Shown: in pieces, positions 8,850-15,581 of the stretch
Layout of the letters: each line of letters opens with the position of its first letter
How positions within the stretch are numbered: the stretch's first letter is position 1
Assembly: GCF_002005225.1 (NCBI RefSeq)
Contig: NZ_CP019724.1
Span: 3,102,501 to 3,166,500 of the forward strand
Length of the DNA: 64,000 nucleotides
Direction: 5' to 3'
From: Streptomyces pactum
GTDB lineage: Bacteria > Actinomycetota > Actinomycetes > Streptomycetales > Streptomycetaceae
Notes under the pieces: generated by a model
Databases searched by the model: none
What the model saw: the letters and a program-made list of their open reading frames with translations, nothing else
Told to the model about the DNA's origin: nothing
Position numbers and translations under genes: made by a program

Positions 8850-8874
8850 ACCGCCGGAGTTGAACACGCCGTGA

Positions 8875-8903
8875 GGGCCGGCCCGTTCGGAACGGACCGG
8901 CCC
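8875..8903 (+). terminator. Hairpin terminator after the ABC1 kinase gene
   Basis: Stem 8875-8887 with 8891-8903 (13 bp with one C/A mismatch, loop CGG), followed by CCGCAAAG. Two smaller hairpins (8920-8938 and 8939-8951) lie between it and the end of the minus-strand gene at 8959, and may serve the wblC transcript. Confidence 0.7.
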
Positions 8904-8958
8904 CCGCAAAGAGAGCTTCGCCTCCCTGGCCGGGAGGCCACCCTTCGGGTGTGCTCGG

Positions 8959-9282
8959 TTACTGCATGACCGCCATGGCGAGCGCCCGGCGGGCGCGCCG
9001 CGAGGCGCGCTCGGCCCGGCGCTGCATCCGGCGAGCGGTCACCAGGCGCAGGGCCCGGCGTTCCTGCTCCGCCTCTTGCAGGCGGTCGTGCATATGCGCA
9101 CGAGCCAGGGCTTCTGGGATGAGTTGCATCTCACGGGTCCTGTTCTGACGCGAGTCCTTCGCGTCGCTGGTGGTGAAGTCTTCAGGCGCGGAGCCTGCGA
9201 TGTCGTGGGTGGACGGCTTCATCGGGGCCTGCTTCTTGGGGTCGTACGTGAGGGGACGGTCGATCGTTCCTGGGGTGTTCAT
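8959..9282 (-). CDS. Small basic protein coupled to wblC, 107 aa, function unknown
   Basis: The ATG overlaps the wblC stop (ATGA), so it is translationally coupled to wblC. The N-terminal third is polar. The C-terminal two thirds form a predicted amphipathic, Arg-rich helix (LQEAEQERRALRLVTARRMQRR-type heptads), which suggests nucleic-acid or ribosome binding, or a coiled coil. I recognise no domain. An internal ATG at residue 21 is an alternative start. Being in the wblC operon, it should be induced by ribosome-targeting antibiotics (inference). Confidence 0.65.
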   Translation of the reverse strand: MNTPGTIDRPLTYDPKKQAPMKPSTHDIAGSAPEDFTTSDAKDSRQNRTREMQLIPEALARAHMHDRLQEAEQERRALRLVTARRMQRRAERASRRARRALAMAVMQ

Positions 9283-9647
9283 GCCGAAACCGGGTTCTTG
9301 CGCGGGCGGCCACGGGGCCGCTTCCGGGCAACGACGACACCCTGAACGAACAGCTCGCCACCCCAGACGCCCCAGGGCTCACGCCGCTCCTTGGCGCCGG
9401 CGAGACAGGCCTCGATCAGCGGGCACGTGCGGCACAGGGACTTGGCGTACTCGACGTCCGCCGGCGACTCCGCGAAGAAGACCTCCGGGTCGTAGGAGCG
9501 GCAGGGGACGGGCACGCCGAGGTTCTCGATGGCGTCGTCAAGCGCGGTGAGCGCGGTGAGCGGAGTCAAGGTGGAGTCCTCCGTGGGGACGGGCTTGGGG
9601 ATCGTGTCGGAAGGCGGTACGGACGGGGCGTGCGCTTCGAGTTGCAC
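9279..9647 (-). CDS. wblC: WblC, WhiB7-type transcription factor, 122 aa
   Basis: Fe-S transcription factor of the WhiB family. The four cluster cysteines are in CRSYDPEVFF, CRTCP and EACLAG. The G(V/I)WGG turn appears as WGVWGGELF. The C-terminal AT-hook RKRPRGRPRKN identifies the WhiB7/WblC branch, which binds next to the primary sigma factor at promoters with an AT-rich element and activates intrinsic antibiotic resistance. The start is GTG 9647, with GAGGAAG about 9 nt upstream. The frame stays open 69 codons further up, but that passes into the attenuator and is not coding. A long regulated leader precedes it, and the coupled small gene follows. Confidence 0.95.
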   Translation of the reverse strand: MQLEAHAPSVPPSDTIPKPVPTEDSTLTPLTALTALDDAIENLGVPVPCRSYDPEVFFAESPADVEYAKSLCRTCPLIEACLAGAKERREPWGVWGGELFVQGVVVARKRPRGRPRKNPVSA

Positions 9648-9764
9648 GGGTGGTCTTCCTCGTCTGGTCGTTCCGGCCGGTCGGCCGGGTGGCGGCTTGG
9701 TACCGGGTTCTTTTCTTGTCCCGAGGCTCCTTCGTGCTGCCGTCCCCGTTCGAGGACAAACAGA

Positions 9765-9799
9765 AGGGCCGCGGATCCCGGGTGGGGTTCCGCGGCCCT
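9765..9799 (-). terminator. Intrinsic attenuator in the wblC leader
   Basis: Perfect 11-bp stem (9799-9789 with 9775-9765 read on minus, arm AGGGCCGCGGA), loop 13 nt, followed directly by the tail TTCTGTTTGTC. It lies 118 nt before the wblC start and 24 nt after the stop of the upstream ORF. This is the layout described for ribosome-mediated attenuation of whiB7/wblC. Confidence 0.85.
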
Positions 9800-9809
9800 G
9801 AAGGCGCCG

Positions 9810-9828
9810 GCCTGATCGCCGATCAGGC
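9810..9828 (-). promoter_or_regulatory. Leader hairpin over the upstream-ORF stop codon
   Basis: Perfect 8-bp stem GCCTGATC/GATCAGGC with a 3-nt loop. It includes the TGA of the upstream ORF, so a ribosome finishing that ORF would melt it. It is a candidate part of the switch that governs the attenuator just downstream. Confidence 0.5.
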
Positions 9829-10155
9829 TGGATCACTCCAGGGTTCTGGCCCACGGAAGGCCCACATCAGGTGGTGCTGCGTCGTCTGCTTCCGGAATCC
9901 GGCACCGGTCGCGGTAAAGGCATAGGCCTGCGCCTGTGTCGCTACTGCTGCTTCCAGTGCCTTGGTCGGTCGCTCATTGCGCTCACGGACGGGAAGGCCC
10001 GCGGGGGCAACGGAGGCGGAGGCCGGACGCACGGCACGAATGCCGGACAGACCGGTACCCCGGTTGGAAACGCCGAGCATGCACAGGGAGACGGCCGAGC
10101 GATCGGTCAGTTTGGCGGTGGAGCTGACGATGGAGCTGAAGTTGATGCTGATCAC
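9823..10155 (-). CDS. Upstream ORF of the wblC leader, 110 codons
   Basis: A GTG at 10155 follows a strong GAGAGGAGG ribosome site and opens a frame that runs to a TGA 24 nt before the attenuator stem. The product (starting VISINFSSIVSS, ending PWSDPA) has no recognisable domain and a poly-Ala/Thr middle; its role is probably translation itself. Slow or stalled ribosomes on this ORF would change leader folding and permit read-through into wblC. Known mycobacterial whiB7 upstream ORFs are much shorter, so the true regulatory ORF could be a shorter in-frame version. Confidence 0.6.
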   Translation of the reverse strand: MISINFSSIVSSTAKLTDRSAVSLCMLGVSNRGTGLSGIRAVRPASASVAPAGLPVRERNERPTKALEAAVATQAQAYAFTATGAGFRKQTTQHHLMWAFRGPEPWSDPA

Positions 10156-10266
10156 TGGACTCGCCTCCTCTCGGCGTCTCGGGGGACTGGGATGAACCAG
10201 TCCGCGGATATGCAAGTACAACACGGATTCAGGGCCTTCGGGAAGGCCGCTGCTCCCGTGACCAAG

Positions 10267-10310
10267 AACCTATGGGGATTCCCGGGGCATGCGCAAACTA
10301 TTTTTTCGAC
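10267..10310 (-). promoter_or_regulatory. wblC promoter with AT-rich WhiB7/WblC element
   Basis: On the minus strand, -35 TTGCGC (10296-10291) and -10 TAGGTT (10272-10267) are 18 bp apart. Directly upstream of the -35 lies CGAAAAAATAG (10308-10298), an A-tract in otherwise GC-rich DNA. An AT-rich block abutting the -35 is the known signature of WhiB7/WblC-activated, autoregulated promoters. Transcription would begin near 10260, giving a leader of about 610 nt. A 7-bp hairpin (10233-10248) lies near its 5' end. Confidence 0.75.
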
Positions 10311-10319
10311 GAGTCTGTA

Positions 10320-12521
10320 TCAGTCGTCCTCGCCGAGACCCACGCCGCTCTGGCCTGCGCAGATGGCCAGGACGTCAGCTCCGTAGCGGTTGAGCTTGCG
10401 CGCTCCGACTCCCGGGATGCGTGCCAGCTCGCGCTCGTCCTCCGGTACGGACTCCGCGATCGCCATCAGCGTTTTGTCGGTGAAGACGCAGAACGCGGGC
10501 TGCCCGCTGCGCCCCGCCTGGACGGCACGCCACTCGCGCAGCCGCTCGTAGACACCCTCGTCCATGTCTGACGGGCAGTCCTCGCAGCGCATCAGCTTCA
10601 TCTCGCCCGCCTCGGTGAGCGTGCGCCCGCAGACCCGGCAACGGGCCGGGGTCCGCTGGGTACGTCTGGGGACGGCGGGCGCGGCGCCGCCACGCCCGAA
10701 GCCGCGCTCCACGCCTCCGGGGCCGCCCGCGGCCGTACGCCCGCCCGCCGTGCCGGAGCCGGGCCGCAGACCCTTCAGGAAGCGGCTGGGACGGCGGCTC
10801 GGCCGGCCGCCGGGAGAGCGGGCGAGTGCCCAGGACAGGTGCAGGCGTTCGCGCGCGCGGGTGACGCCGACGTAGAGGAGGCGGCGTTCCTCCTCGATCT
10901 GCTCGTCCGTCTTTGCGTAGGTGATCGGCATCATGCCCTCGGCGACACCCACCAGGAAGACGACGTCCCACTCCAGCCCCTTGGCGGAGTGCAGGGAGGC
11001 GAGGGTGACGCCCTGCACCGTCGGGGCGTGCTGGGCGCCGGCCCGCTCGTCCAGTTCGGCGACGAGGTCGCTCAGCGTCGCGCCCGCTCTGGCGGCGGCG
11101 AAGTCCTGGGCGAGACTGACCAGTGCGGCCAGCGACTCCCAGCGTTCGCGGACGGCGCCCGACCCGGCGGGGGGCTGGGTGGTCCACCCCTCCCCGGACA
11201 GCACCGCGCGCACCTGCGAGGGCAGGTCGACGGCGTCGTCGAGGAGGGAGTCGTTGCCGCCGAAGCGCGCGGCGGCCCGCAGGGAACTGCCTGCCTTGCG
11301 CACCTCAGGACGGTCGAAGAAGCGCTCCGCGCCACGCAACTGGTAGGGGACCCCGGCGTCGGCGAGGGCCTGTTCATAGGTCTCGGACTGGGAATTCGTG
11401 CGGAACAGGACCGCGATCTCGGCGGCCGACACGCCCGAGTCGATGAGCTCGCGGATGCGCCGGGCGGCGCCCTCGGCCTCGGCCGGTTCGTCGCTGTACT
11501 CGGTGTAAACGGGCTCGGGACCCGCGGGACGCTGGGAGACGAGCTCCAGACGGTGGTCGGCGGCCCGGCCCCGGGCCTGGGCGAGCAGGCCGTTGGCGAG
11601 GTGGACCACCTGAGGGGTGGATCTGTAGTCGCGGACCAGCTTGACGACGGTGGCGCCGGGGTGGCGGCCGCGGAAGTCGAGCAGATGGTCGGGGGTTGCT
11701 CCCGTGAACGAATAAATCGTCTGGCTGGCGTCGCCGACCACGCACAGGTCGTCACGGTCGCCGAGCCACAGCTCCAGCAGGCGCTGCTGGAGGGGGCTGA
11801 CGTCCTGGTACTCGTCGACGACGAAGTGCTGGTACTGGGCGCGGACCTGTTCGGCGACGTCGTGCCGGTCCTGGAGAACGGCCACCGTCAGCAGCAGCAC
11901 GTCCTCGAAGTCGATGACGCCGCGCCCGCGCTTGAGATCCTCGTAGGCGGAGTAGAGCTGGGCGATCTCGGCCGGGTCCCGGGGCGCCTCGCGGCCGGCC
12001 TTGGCCGCGGCGAGAGCGTAGTCGGCGGGGACGGTCTGGGTCACCTTCGACCACTCGATCTCGGCGGTGGCGTCGCGCAGCTCGCCCCGGTCGAGGCGGA
12101 TGCGGCAGGCGGCGGCCGCGTCGGCGACGAGCTGGATCTTGCGGTCGACGAGCCTGGGCAGGGAGCCACCGACCGCTTTCGGCCAGAAATACTGGAGCTG
12201 GCGCAGCGCCGCCGAGTGGAAGGTGCGTGCCTGGACGCCTGCGGCACCGAGCTGGCGCAGCCGGCCGCGCATCTCCCCCGCGGCACGGTTGGTGAAAGTG
12301 ACGGCGAGCACGCTGGAGGGCTGGAGGATCCCGGCGCGTACCCCGTAGGCGATGCGGTGGGTGATCGCCCGCGTCTTGCCGGTACCGGCGCCCGCCAGCA
12401 CGCACACCGGACCGCGCAGGGCGGTCGCCACCTCGCGCTGCTCGGGGTCGAGCCCTTCGAGCACCGCGTCGGCCGAGTCCGGTACCTGCGGGAAGAGGGT
12501 GGAGTGCGTTGCTGCTGTCAC
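10320..12521 (-). CDS. uvrD2: UvrD2, SF1A DNA helicase with HRDC domain, 733 aa
   Basis: 3'-5' DNA helicase of the actinobacterial UvrD2 type. All motor motifs are visible: LAGAGTGKT (Walker A), VVDEYQDVSPLQQ (Walker B), VVGDASQTIYSF (motif III), LHSAKGLEWDVVF (motif V region) and LYVGVTRARERL (motif VI). The C-terminus holds a CxxC-x(n)-CxxC cluster (CRVCGR, CEDC) and an HRDC domain ending in IPGVGARKLNRYG. The GTG at residue VTAATHSTLF was taken as start; an ATG 21 nt upstream is also possible, and neither has a strong ribosome site. The neighbouring mycoredoxin and nudC repeat the mycobacterial order. Confidence 0.92.
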   Translation of the reverse strand: MTAATHSTLFPQVPDSADAVLEGLDPEQREVATALRGPVCVLAGAGTGKTRAITHRIAYGVRAGILQPSSVLAVTFTNRAAGEMRGRLRQLGAAGVQARTFHSAALRQLQYFWPKAVGGSLPRLVDRKIQLVADAAAACRIRLDRGELRDATAEIEWSKVTQTVPADYALAAAKAGREAPRDPAEIAQLYSAYEDLKRGRGVIDFEDVLLLTVAVLQDRHDVAEQVRAQYQHFVVDEYQDVSPLQQRLLELWLGDRDDLCVVGDASQTIYSFTGATPDHLLDFRGRHPGATVVKLVRDYRSTPQVVHLANGLLAQARGRAADHRLELVSQRPAGPEPVYTEYSDEPAEAEGAARRIRELIDSGVSAAEIAVLFRTNSQSETYEQALADAGVPYQLRGAERFFDRPEVRKAGSSLRAAARFGGNDSLLDDAVDLPSQVRAVLSGEGWTTQPPAGSGAVRERWESLAALVSLAQDFAAARAGATLSDLVAELDERAGAQHAPTVQGVTLASLHSAKGLEWDVVFLVGVAEGMMPITYAKTDEQIEEERRLLYVGVTRARERLHLSWALARSPGGRPSRRPSRFLKGLRPGSGTAGGRTAAGGPGGVERGFGRGGAAPAVPRRTQRTPARCRVCGRTLTEAGEMKLMRCEDCPSDMDEGVYERLREWRAVQAGRSGQPAFCVFTDKTLMAIAESVPEDERELARIPGVGARKLNRYGADVLAICAGQSGVGLGEDD

Positions 12522-12560
12522 ACCGCCATGCTGCCAGGTCATGGGAGGCGGGTGAGTCCG

Positions 12561-12569
12561 TTGTCCACA
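12561..12569 (+). promoter_or_regulatory. DnaA-box match (TTGTCCACA)
   Basis: Exact Streptomyces DnaA box just upstream of the uvrD2 start, in the divergent gap to the mycoredoxin gene. It could link uvrD2 expression to DnaA; a single site only. Confidence 0.4.
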
Positions 12570-12731
12570 GGCACGCACCGATAGTCGTACCAATGCGACA
12601 GGCGTCACGCACCGGAGACCCGTGCGAACCGCGCCAGACCCGCACCCGCCCCGCACCGGGAATGGCGGCGCCTCCGCAGACGTTCCCTCGGTGCGACCTC
12701 ATCCCCGAGCCGCCGAAGGAGCGCGATAGAC

Positions 12732-12974
12732 ATGCCGGGCACTGTAACGATGTACAGCACCACGTGGTGCGGCTACTGCCGTCGGCTGAAGAGCCAGATG
12801 GACCGCGAGGGCATCGCGTACACCGAGATCAACATCGAGCAGGACCCGGAGTCCGCCGCGTTCGTCGAGAAGGCGAATGGCGGAAACCAGACGGTGCCGA
12901 CCGTGCTCTTCCCGGACGGCTCGACGCTGACGAACCCGTCGCTGGCGCAGGTGAAGCAGAAGGTCGGCGCCTGA
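12732..12974 (+). CDS. Mycoredoxin (glutaredoxin-like), 80 aa
   Basis: Small thioredoxin-fold protein with the active site WCGYC at residues 11-15, cis-Pro segment QTVPTV, and GG-type end PDGSTLTNPS. It matches mycoredoxin-1 (Rv3198A), which reduces mycothiol mixed disulfides on proteins in the cytosol. Streptomyces uses mycothiol, which fits. The ATG follows AAGGAG at 10-11 nt. It is divergent from uvrD2 and ends in a very strong terminator. Confidence 0.92.
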   Translation: MPGTVTMYSTTWCGYCRRLKSQMDREGIAYTEINIEQDPESAAFVEKANGGNQTVPTVLFPDGSTLTNPSLAQVKQKVGA

Positions 12975-12999
12975 GCGACGGCACGGCCGGACGCTCGAG

Positions 13000-13050
13000 A
13001 CGTGTAGAGGGGCGGCCCTCCCCGGCGGGGAGGGCCGCCCCTCTACACGT
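13000..13050. terminator. 24-bp perfect hairpin, bidirectional terminator
   Basis: 13000-13023 pairs without mismatch with 13027-13050; loop GGC. It separates the convergent mycoredoxin and nudC genes, 8 nt from the nudC stop codon. There is no T-run, as is usual for Streptomyces terminators. Confidence 0.85.
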
Positions 13051-13058
13051 CGTACTGC

Positions 13059-14003
13059 TCAGAAGGCGCCGCGCGTCGGCAGCGGCTTGCCGTACCAGAG
13101 CTCGATGAGGCGGGCGGCGATCGAGATGCCGTAGGGCGGGAGCACGTCGCCGGACTCGAAGGCGGCGCCCAACTCGTCGCGGGAGAACCAGCGGGCCTCG
13201 TGGATCTCGTCGCCGTCGACGTTGATGTCGGTCGAGGTGGCGCGGGCCATGAAGCCCAGCATGAGGCTGGACGGGAAGGGCCAGGGCTGGCTGGCGACGT
13301 ACTCGACGGGGCCGACGGTGATGCCCGCCTCCTCGTAGACCTCACGGCGCACCGACTGCTCGATGGACTCGCCGGGCTCCACGAAACCGGCGAGCGTCGA
13401 GAAGCGGCCCTCGGGCCAGTGGACCTGGCGGCCGAGCAGAATGCGGTCCTCCCCGTCCGTGACGGCCATGATCACCGCGGGGTCGGTGCGCGGGTAGTGC
13501 TCGGCACCGCAGGCGGGGCAGCGGCGGATGTGGCCGGCCGCGGCGATGACGGTGCGCTCGCCGCAGCGGGAGCAGAAGCGGTGCAGACGCTGCCAGTTCT
13601 CCAGGGCGACCGCGTGGGCCATCAGGCCCGCGTCACGGGGTGACAGGAGCAGGCCGGCCTCGCGCAGGCCCGCCGGGCGGGCGGACTGGTCCATGCGGCC
13701 GGGCAGGGAGTCCTTCTGGAGGGCGAAATAGCTGACACCGTCCTCGTCGGTGCCCAGGAAGTAGCGGTGTGCCTCGGTGAGCGGGGCCTCGAAGGAGGGA
13801 ATCATGACGACTTCAGTACGCCCGTCGGGCGTCTCGTCGATGAGGACCTGACCGCCGGAGACCACGAAGCAGCGCGTCGACGGGTGACTCCACGCCGCCG
13901 CGAGCCAGGCCTCGTCCAGGCGGTGGTGGGCGGCGCGGTCGATGCCGCTGGGAGCGGTGAGCGAGATGGGACGGTCGGCGGTGTGGTCGGTCCAGGTGGT
14001 CAC
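13059..14003 (-). CDS. nudC: NAD(H) pyrophosphatase NudC, 314 aa
   Basis: The zinc ribbon CSRCGERT...CPACGAEHYPRTDP precedes a full Nudix box (GFVEPGESIEQSVRREVYEE). The NudC-specific SQPWPFP motif follows. NudC cleaves NADH/NAD+ to NMN(H) and AMP and removes NAD caps from RNA. Length and domain order are normal. The GTG at 14003 with GGAAG just upstream was chosen over a TTG four codons earlier, which lies too close to its GGGGGAG. It is convergent with the mycoredoxin gene, as in mycobacteria. The 161 nt between it and the M20 peptidase gene show no clear signal. Confidence 0.93.
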   Translation of the reverse strand: MTTWTDHTADRPISLTAPSGIDRAAHHRLDEAWLAAAWSHPSTRCFVVSGGQVLIDETPDGRTEVVMIPSFEAPLTEAHRYFLGTDEDGVSYFALQKDSLPGRMDQSARPAGLREAGLLLSPRDAGLMAHAVALENWQRLHRFCSRCGERTVIAAAGHIRRCPACGAEHYPRTDPAVIMAVTDGEDRILLGRQVHWPEGRFSTLAGFVEPGESIEQSVRREVYEEAGITVGPVEYVASQPWPFPSSLMLGFMARATSTDINVDGDEIHEARWFSRDELGAAFESGDVLPPYGISIAARLIELWYGKPLPTRGAF

Positions 14004-14164
14004 GGGTGCTTCCAACTCCCCCGGTGAGCGGTTCGGTTCGGCAGGCGGTTCAGCGGGTCGTAGGGCGGGTGGCGACCGGGGCCCGGAGGGCTCGGCGGTG
14101 CGGGGCGGTCTTTTCGGTGTGCCGCGCGCGTGATGCGGGTCCGGACCTGGACCGTGCGGGGCGT

Positions 14165-15568
14165 TCAGGGCGCGTGGCGCCAGTGCTCCGCCATGTCACC
14201 CCACAGGAGGGCGGAGGTTTCGACGCCCTTGAGGAGCAGGTCCAGCTCGACCTTCTCGTCGGGGGCGTGCCAGCCGTCGGACGGGACGGAGATGCCGAGG
14301 AAGAGCACCGGTGCGCCGAGGACCTCCTGAAGGTCGGCGGCCGGTCCGGAGCCGCCTTCGCGCGTGAAGCGGACCGGTTTCCCGAAGGCCCGGCCCATGG
14401 CGCGGACCACCGATTGCAGCGCCGGGTGGTCCAGCGGCGTCAGGCACGGGCGCGTGGCCCCGCTGAAGGTGATCTCGCAGCGGATCCCGGCGGGCACCTG
14501 CTCGGCGGCCCAGGCGCGGACGGCCTTCTCGACGTGGTCGGGGTCCTGGCCCGCGACCAGCCGGAAGGAGAGCTTCACCATGGCGGAGGACGGGATGATC
14601 GTCTTGCTTCCCGGGCCCTGGTAGCCGCCGCCGATGCCGTTGACCTCGGCGGTGGGGCGGGCCCAGACGCGCTCCAGGGTGGTGTGCCCCACCTCGCCGT
14701 GGGCGGCGTACGACTTGGCCGTGCGCAGCCACTGCGACTCGTCGAAGGGCAGCTCGGCGAAGAGGTCGCGTTCCTGGTCGGTGAGTTCGGTCACGCCGTC
14801 GTAGAAGCCCGGGATCGCCACGCGCGCGTGCTCGTCGTGCAGGGCGGCGACGAGGCGGGCGACGGCGGTGGCCGGGTTGGGCACCGCGCCGCCGAAGGAA
14901 CCCGAGTGGATGTCCTGGTCCGGGCCGTGCAGCCGGATCTCGCACTCCGCGAGGCCGCGCATGCCGGTACAGACCGTGGGGGTGTCCTCGGACCACATGC
15001 CGGTGTCGGAGACGATCACCGCGTCGGCGCCGAGTCGCTCGGCGCGCTCCTCGACCAGGGCGCGGAAGTGCGGGGAGCCGGACTCCTCCTCGCCCTCGAT
15101 CAGCAGCTTGAGGTTCACCGCGGGGGCGGTGCGGCCGGTCGCGGCGAGATGTGCGCGGACGCCGAGTGTGTGGAAGAACACCTGCCCCTTGTCGTCGGCC
15201 GCCCCGCGCGCGTAGAGGCGGTTTCCGCGGACGACGGGCTCGAAGGGGTCGCTGTTCCAGCCGTCCTCGCGGGCGGCCGGCTGCACGTCGTGGTGGCCGT
15301 AGACGAGGACCGTCGGTGCCTCCGGGTCGCCGGAGGGCCATTCGGCGAAGACGGCCGGGGCGCCCGGCGTCGGCCAGACCTCCGCGGTCTCGAAGCCGGT
15401 CTCCCCGAGTTTGGCGGCGAGCCAGTCGGCGCTGCGGCGCACATCGGACGCGTGGTCGGGCTGGGCCGACACGGACGGTATGCGCAGCCACTCGACGAGG
15501 TCGTCGAGGAAGGCGGCGCGGTGGTGCTCGATGTACGTACGGACAGCGCTGTCCGGGGTCTCGCTCAT
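14165..15568 (-). CDS. M20-family dipeptidase (CNDP/DapE-like), 467 aa
   Basis: Di-zinc exopeptidase. Metal ligands are visible in order: YGHHDVQP (His, with the catalytic Asp), ARGAADDKGQ (bridging Asp), IEGEEESGS (catalytic base Glu and ligand Glu), VIVSDTGMW (Asp) and the C-terminal SVPSDGWHAPDE (His). The central dimerisation domain is present. No signal peptide, so cytosolic. The ATG is preceded at 7 nt by TAGGCT, pointing to a leaderless start. The -10 overlaps the stop codon of adnB, so it is probably transcribed both alone and by read-through. Confidence 0.92.
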   Translation of the reverse strand: MSETPDSAVRTYIEHHRAAFLDDLVEWLRIPSVSAQPDHASDVRRSADWLAAKLGETGFETAEVWPTPGAPAVFAEWPSGDPEAPTVLVYGHHDVQPAAREDGWNSDPFEPVVRGNRLYARGAADDKGQVFFHTLGVRAHLAATGRTAPAVNLKLLIEGEEESGSPHFRALVEERAERLGADAVIVSDTGMWSEDTPTVCTGMRGLAECEIRLHGPDQDIHSGSFGGAVPNPATAVARLVAALHDEHARVAIPGFYDGVTELTDQERDLFAELPFDESQWLRTAKSYAAHGEVGHTTLERVWARPTAEVNGIGGGYQGPGSKTIIPSSAMVKLSFRLVAGQDPDHVEKAVRAWAAEQVPAGIRCEITFSGATRPCLTPLDHPALQSVVRAMGRAFGKPVRFTREGGSGPAADLQEVLGAPVLFLGISVPSDGWHAPDEKVELDLLLKGVETSALLWGDMAEHWRHAP

Positions 15569-15575
15569 GCTCACG

Positions 15576-15581
15576 AGCCTA
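15576..15581 (-). promoter_or_regulatory. -10 hexamer, leaderless promoter of the M20 peptidase gene
   Basis: TAGGCT on minus, 7 nt before the ATG at 15568; it overlaps the adnB stop codon (15579-15581). Confidence 0.5.

Noticed and set aside
9648..9854. In-frame extension of wblC to a 191-residue protein
   Set aside because: The extra 69 codons span the attenuator hairpin, and WhiB7 homologues start near the GTG at 9647, which has a proper ribosome site.
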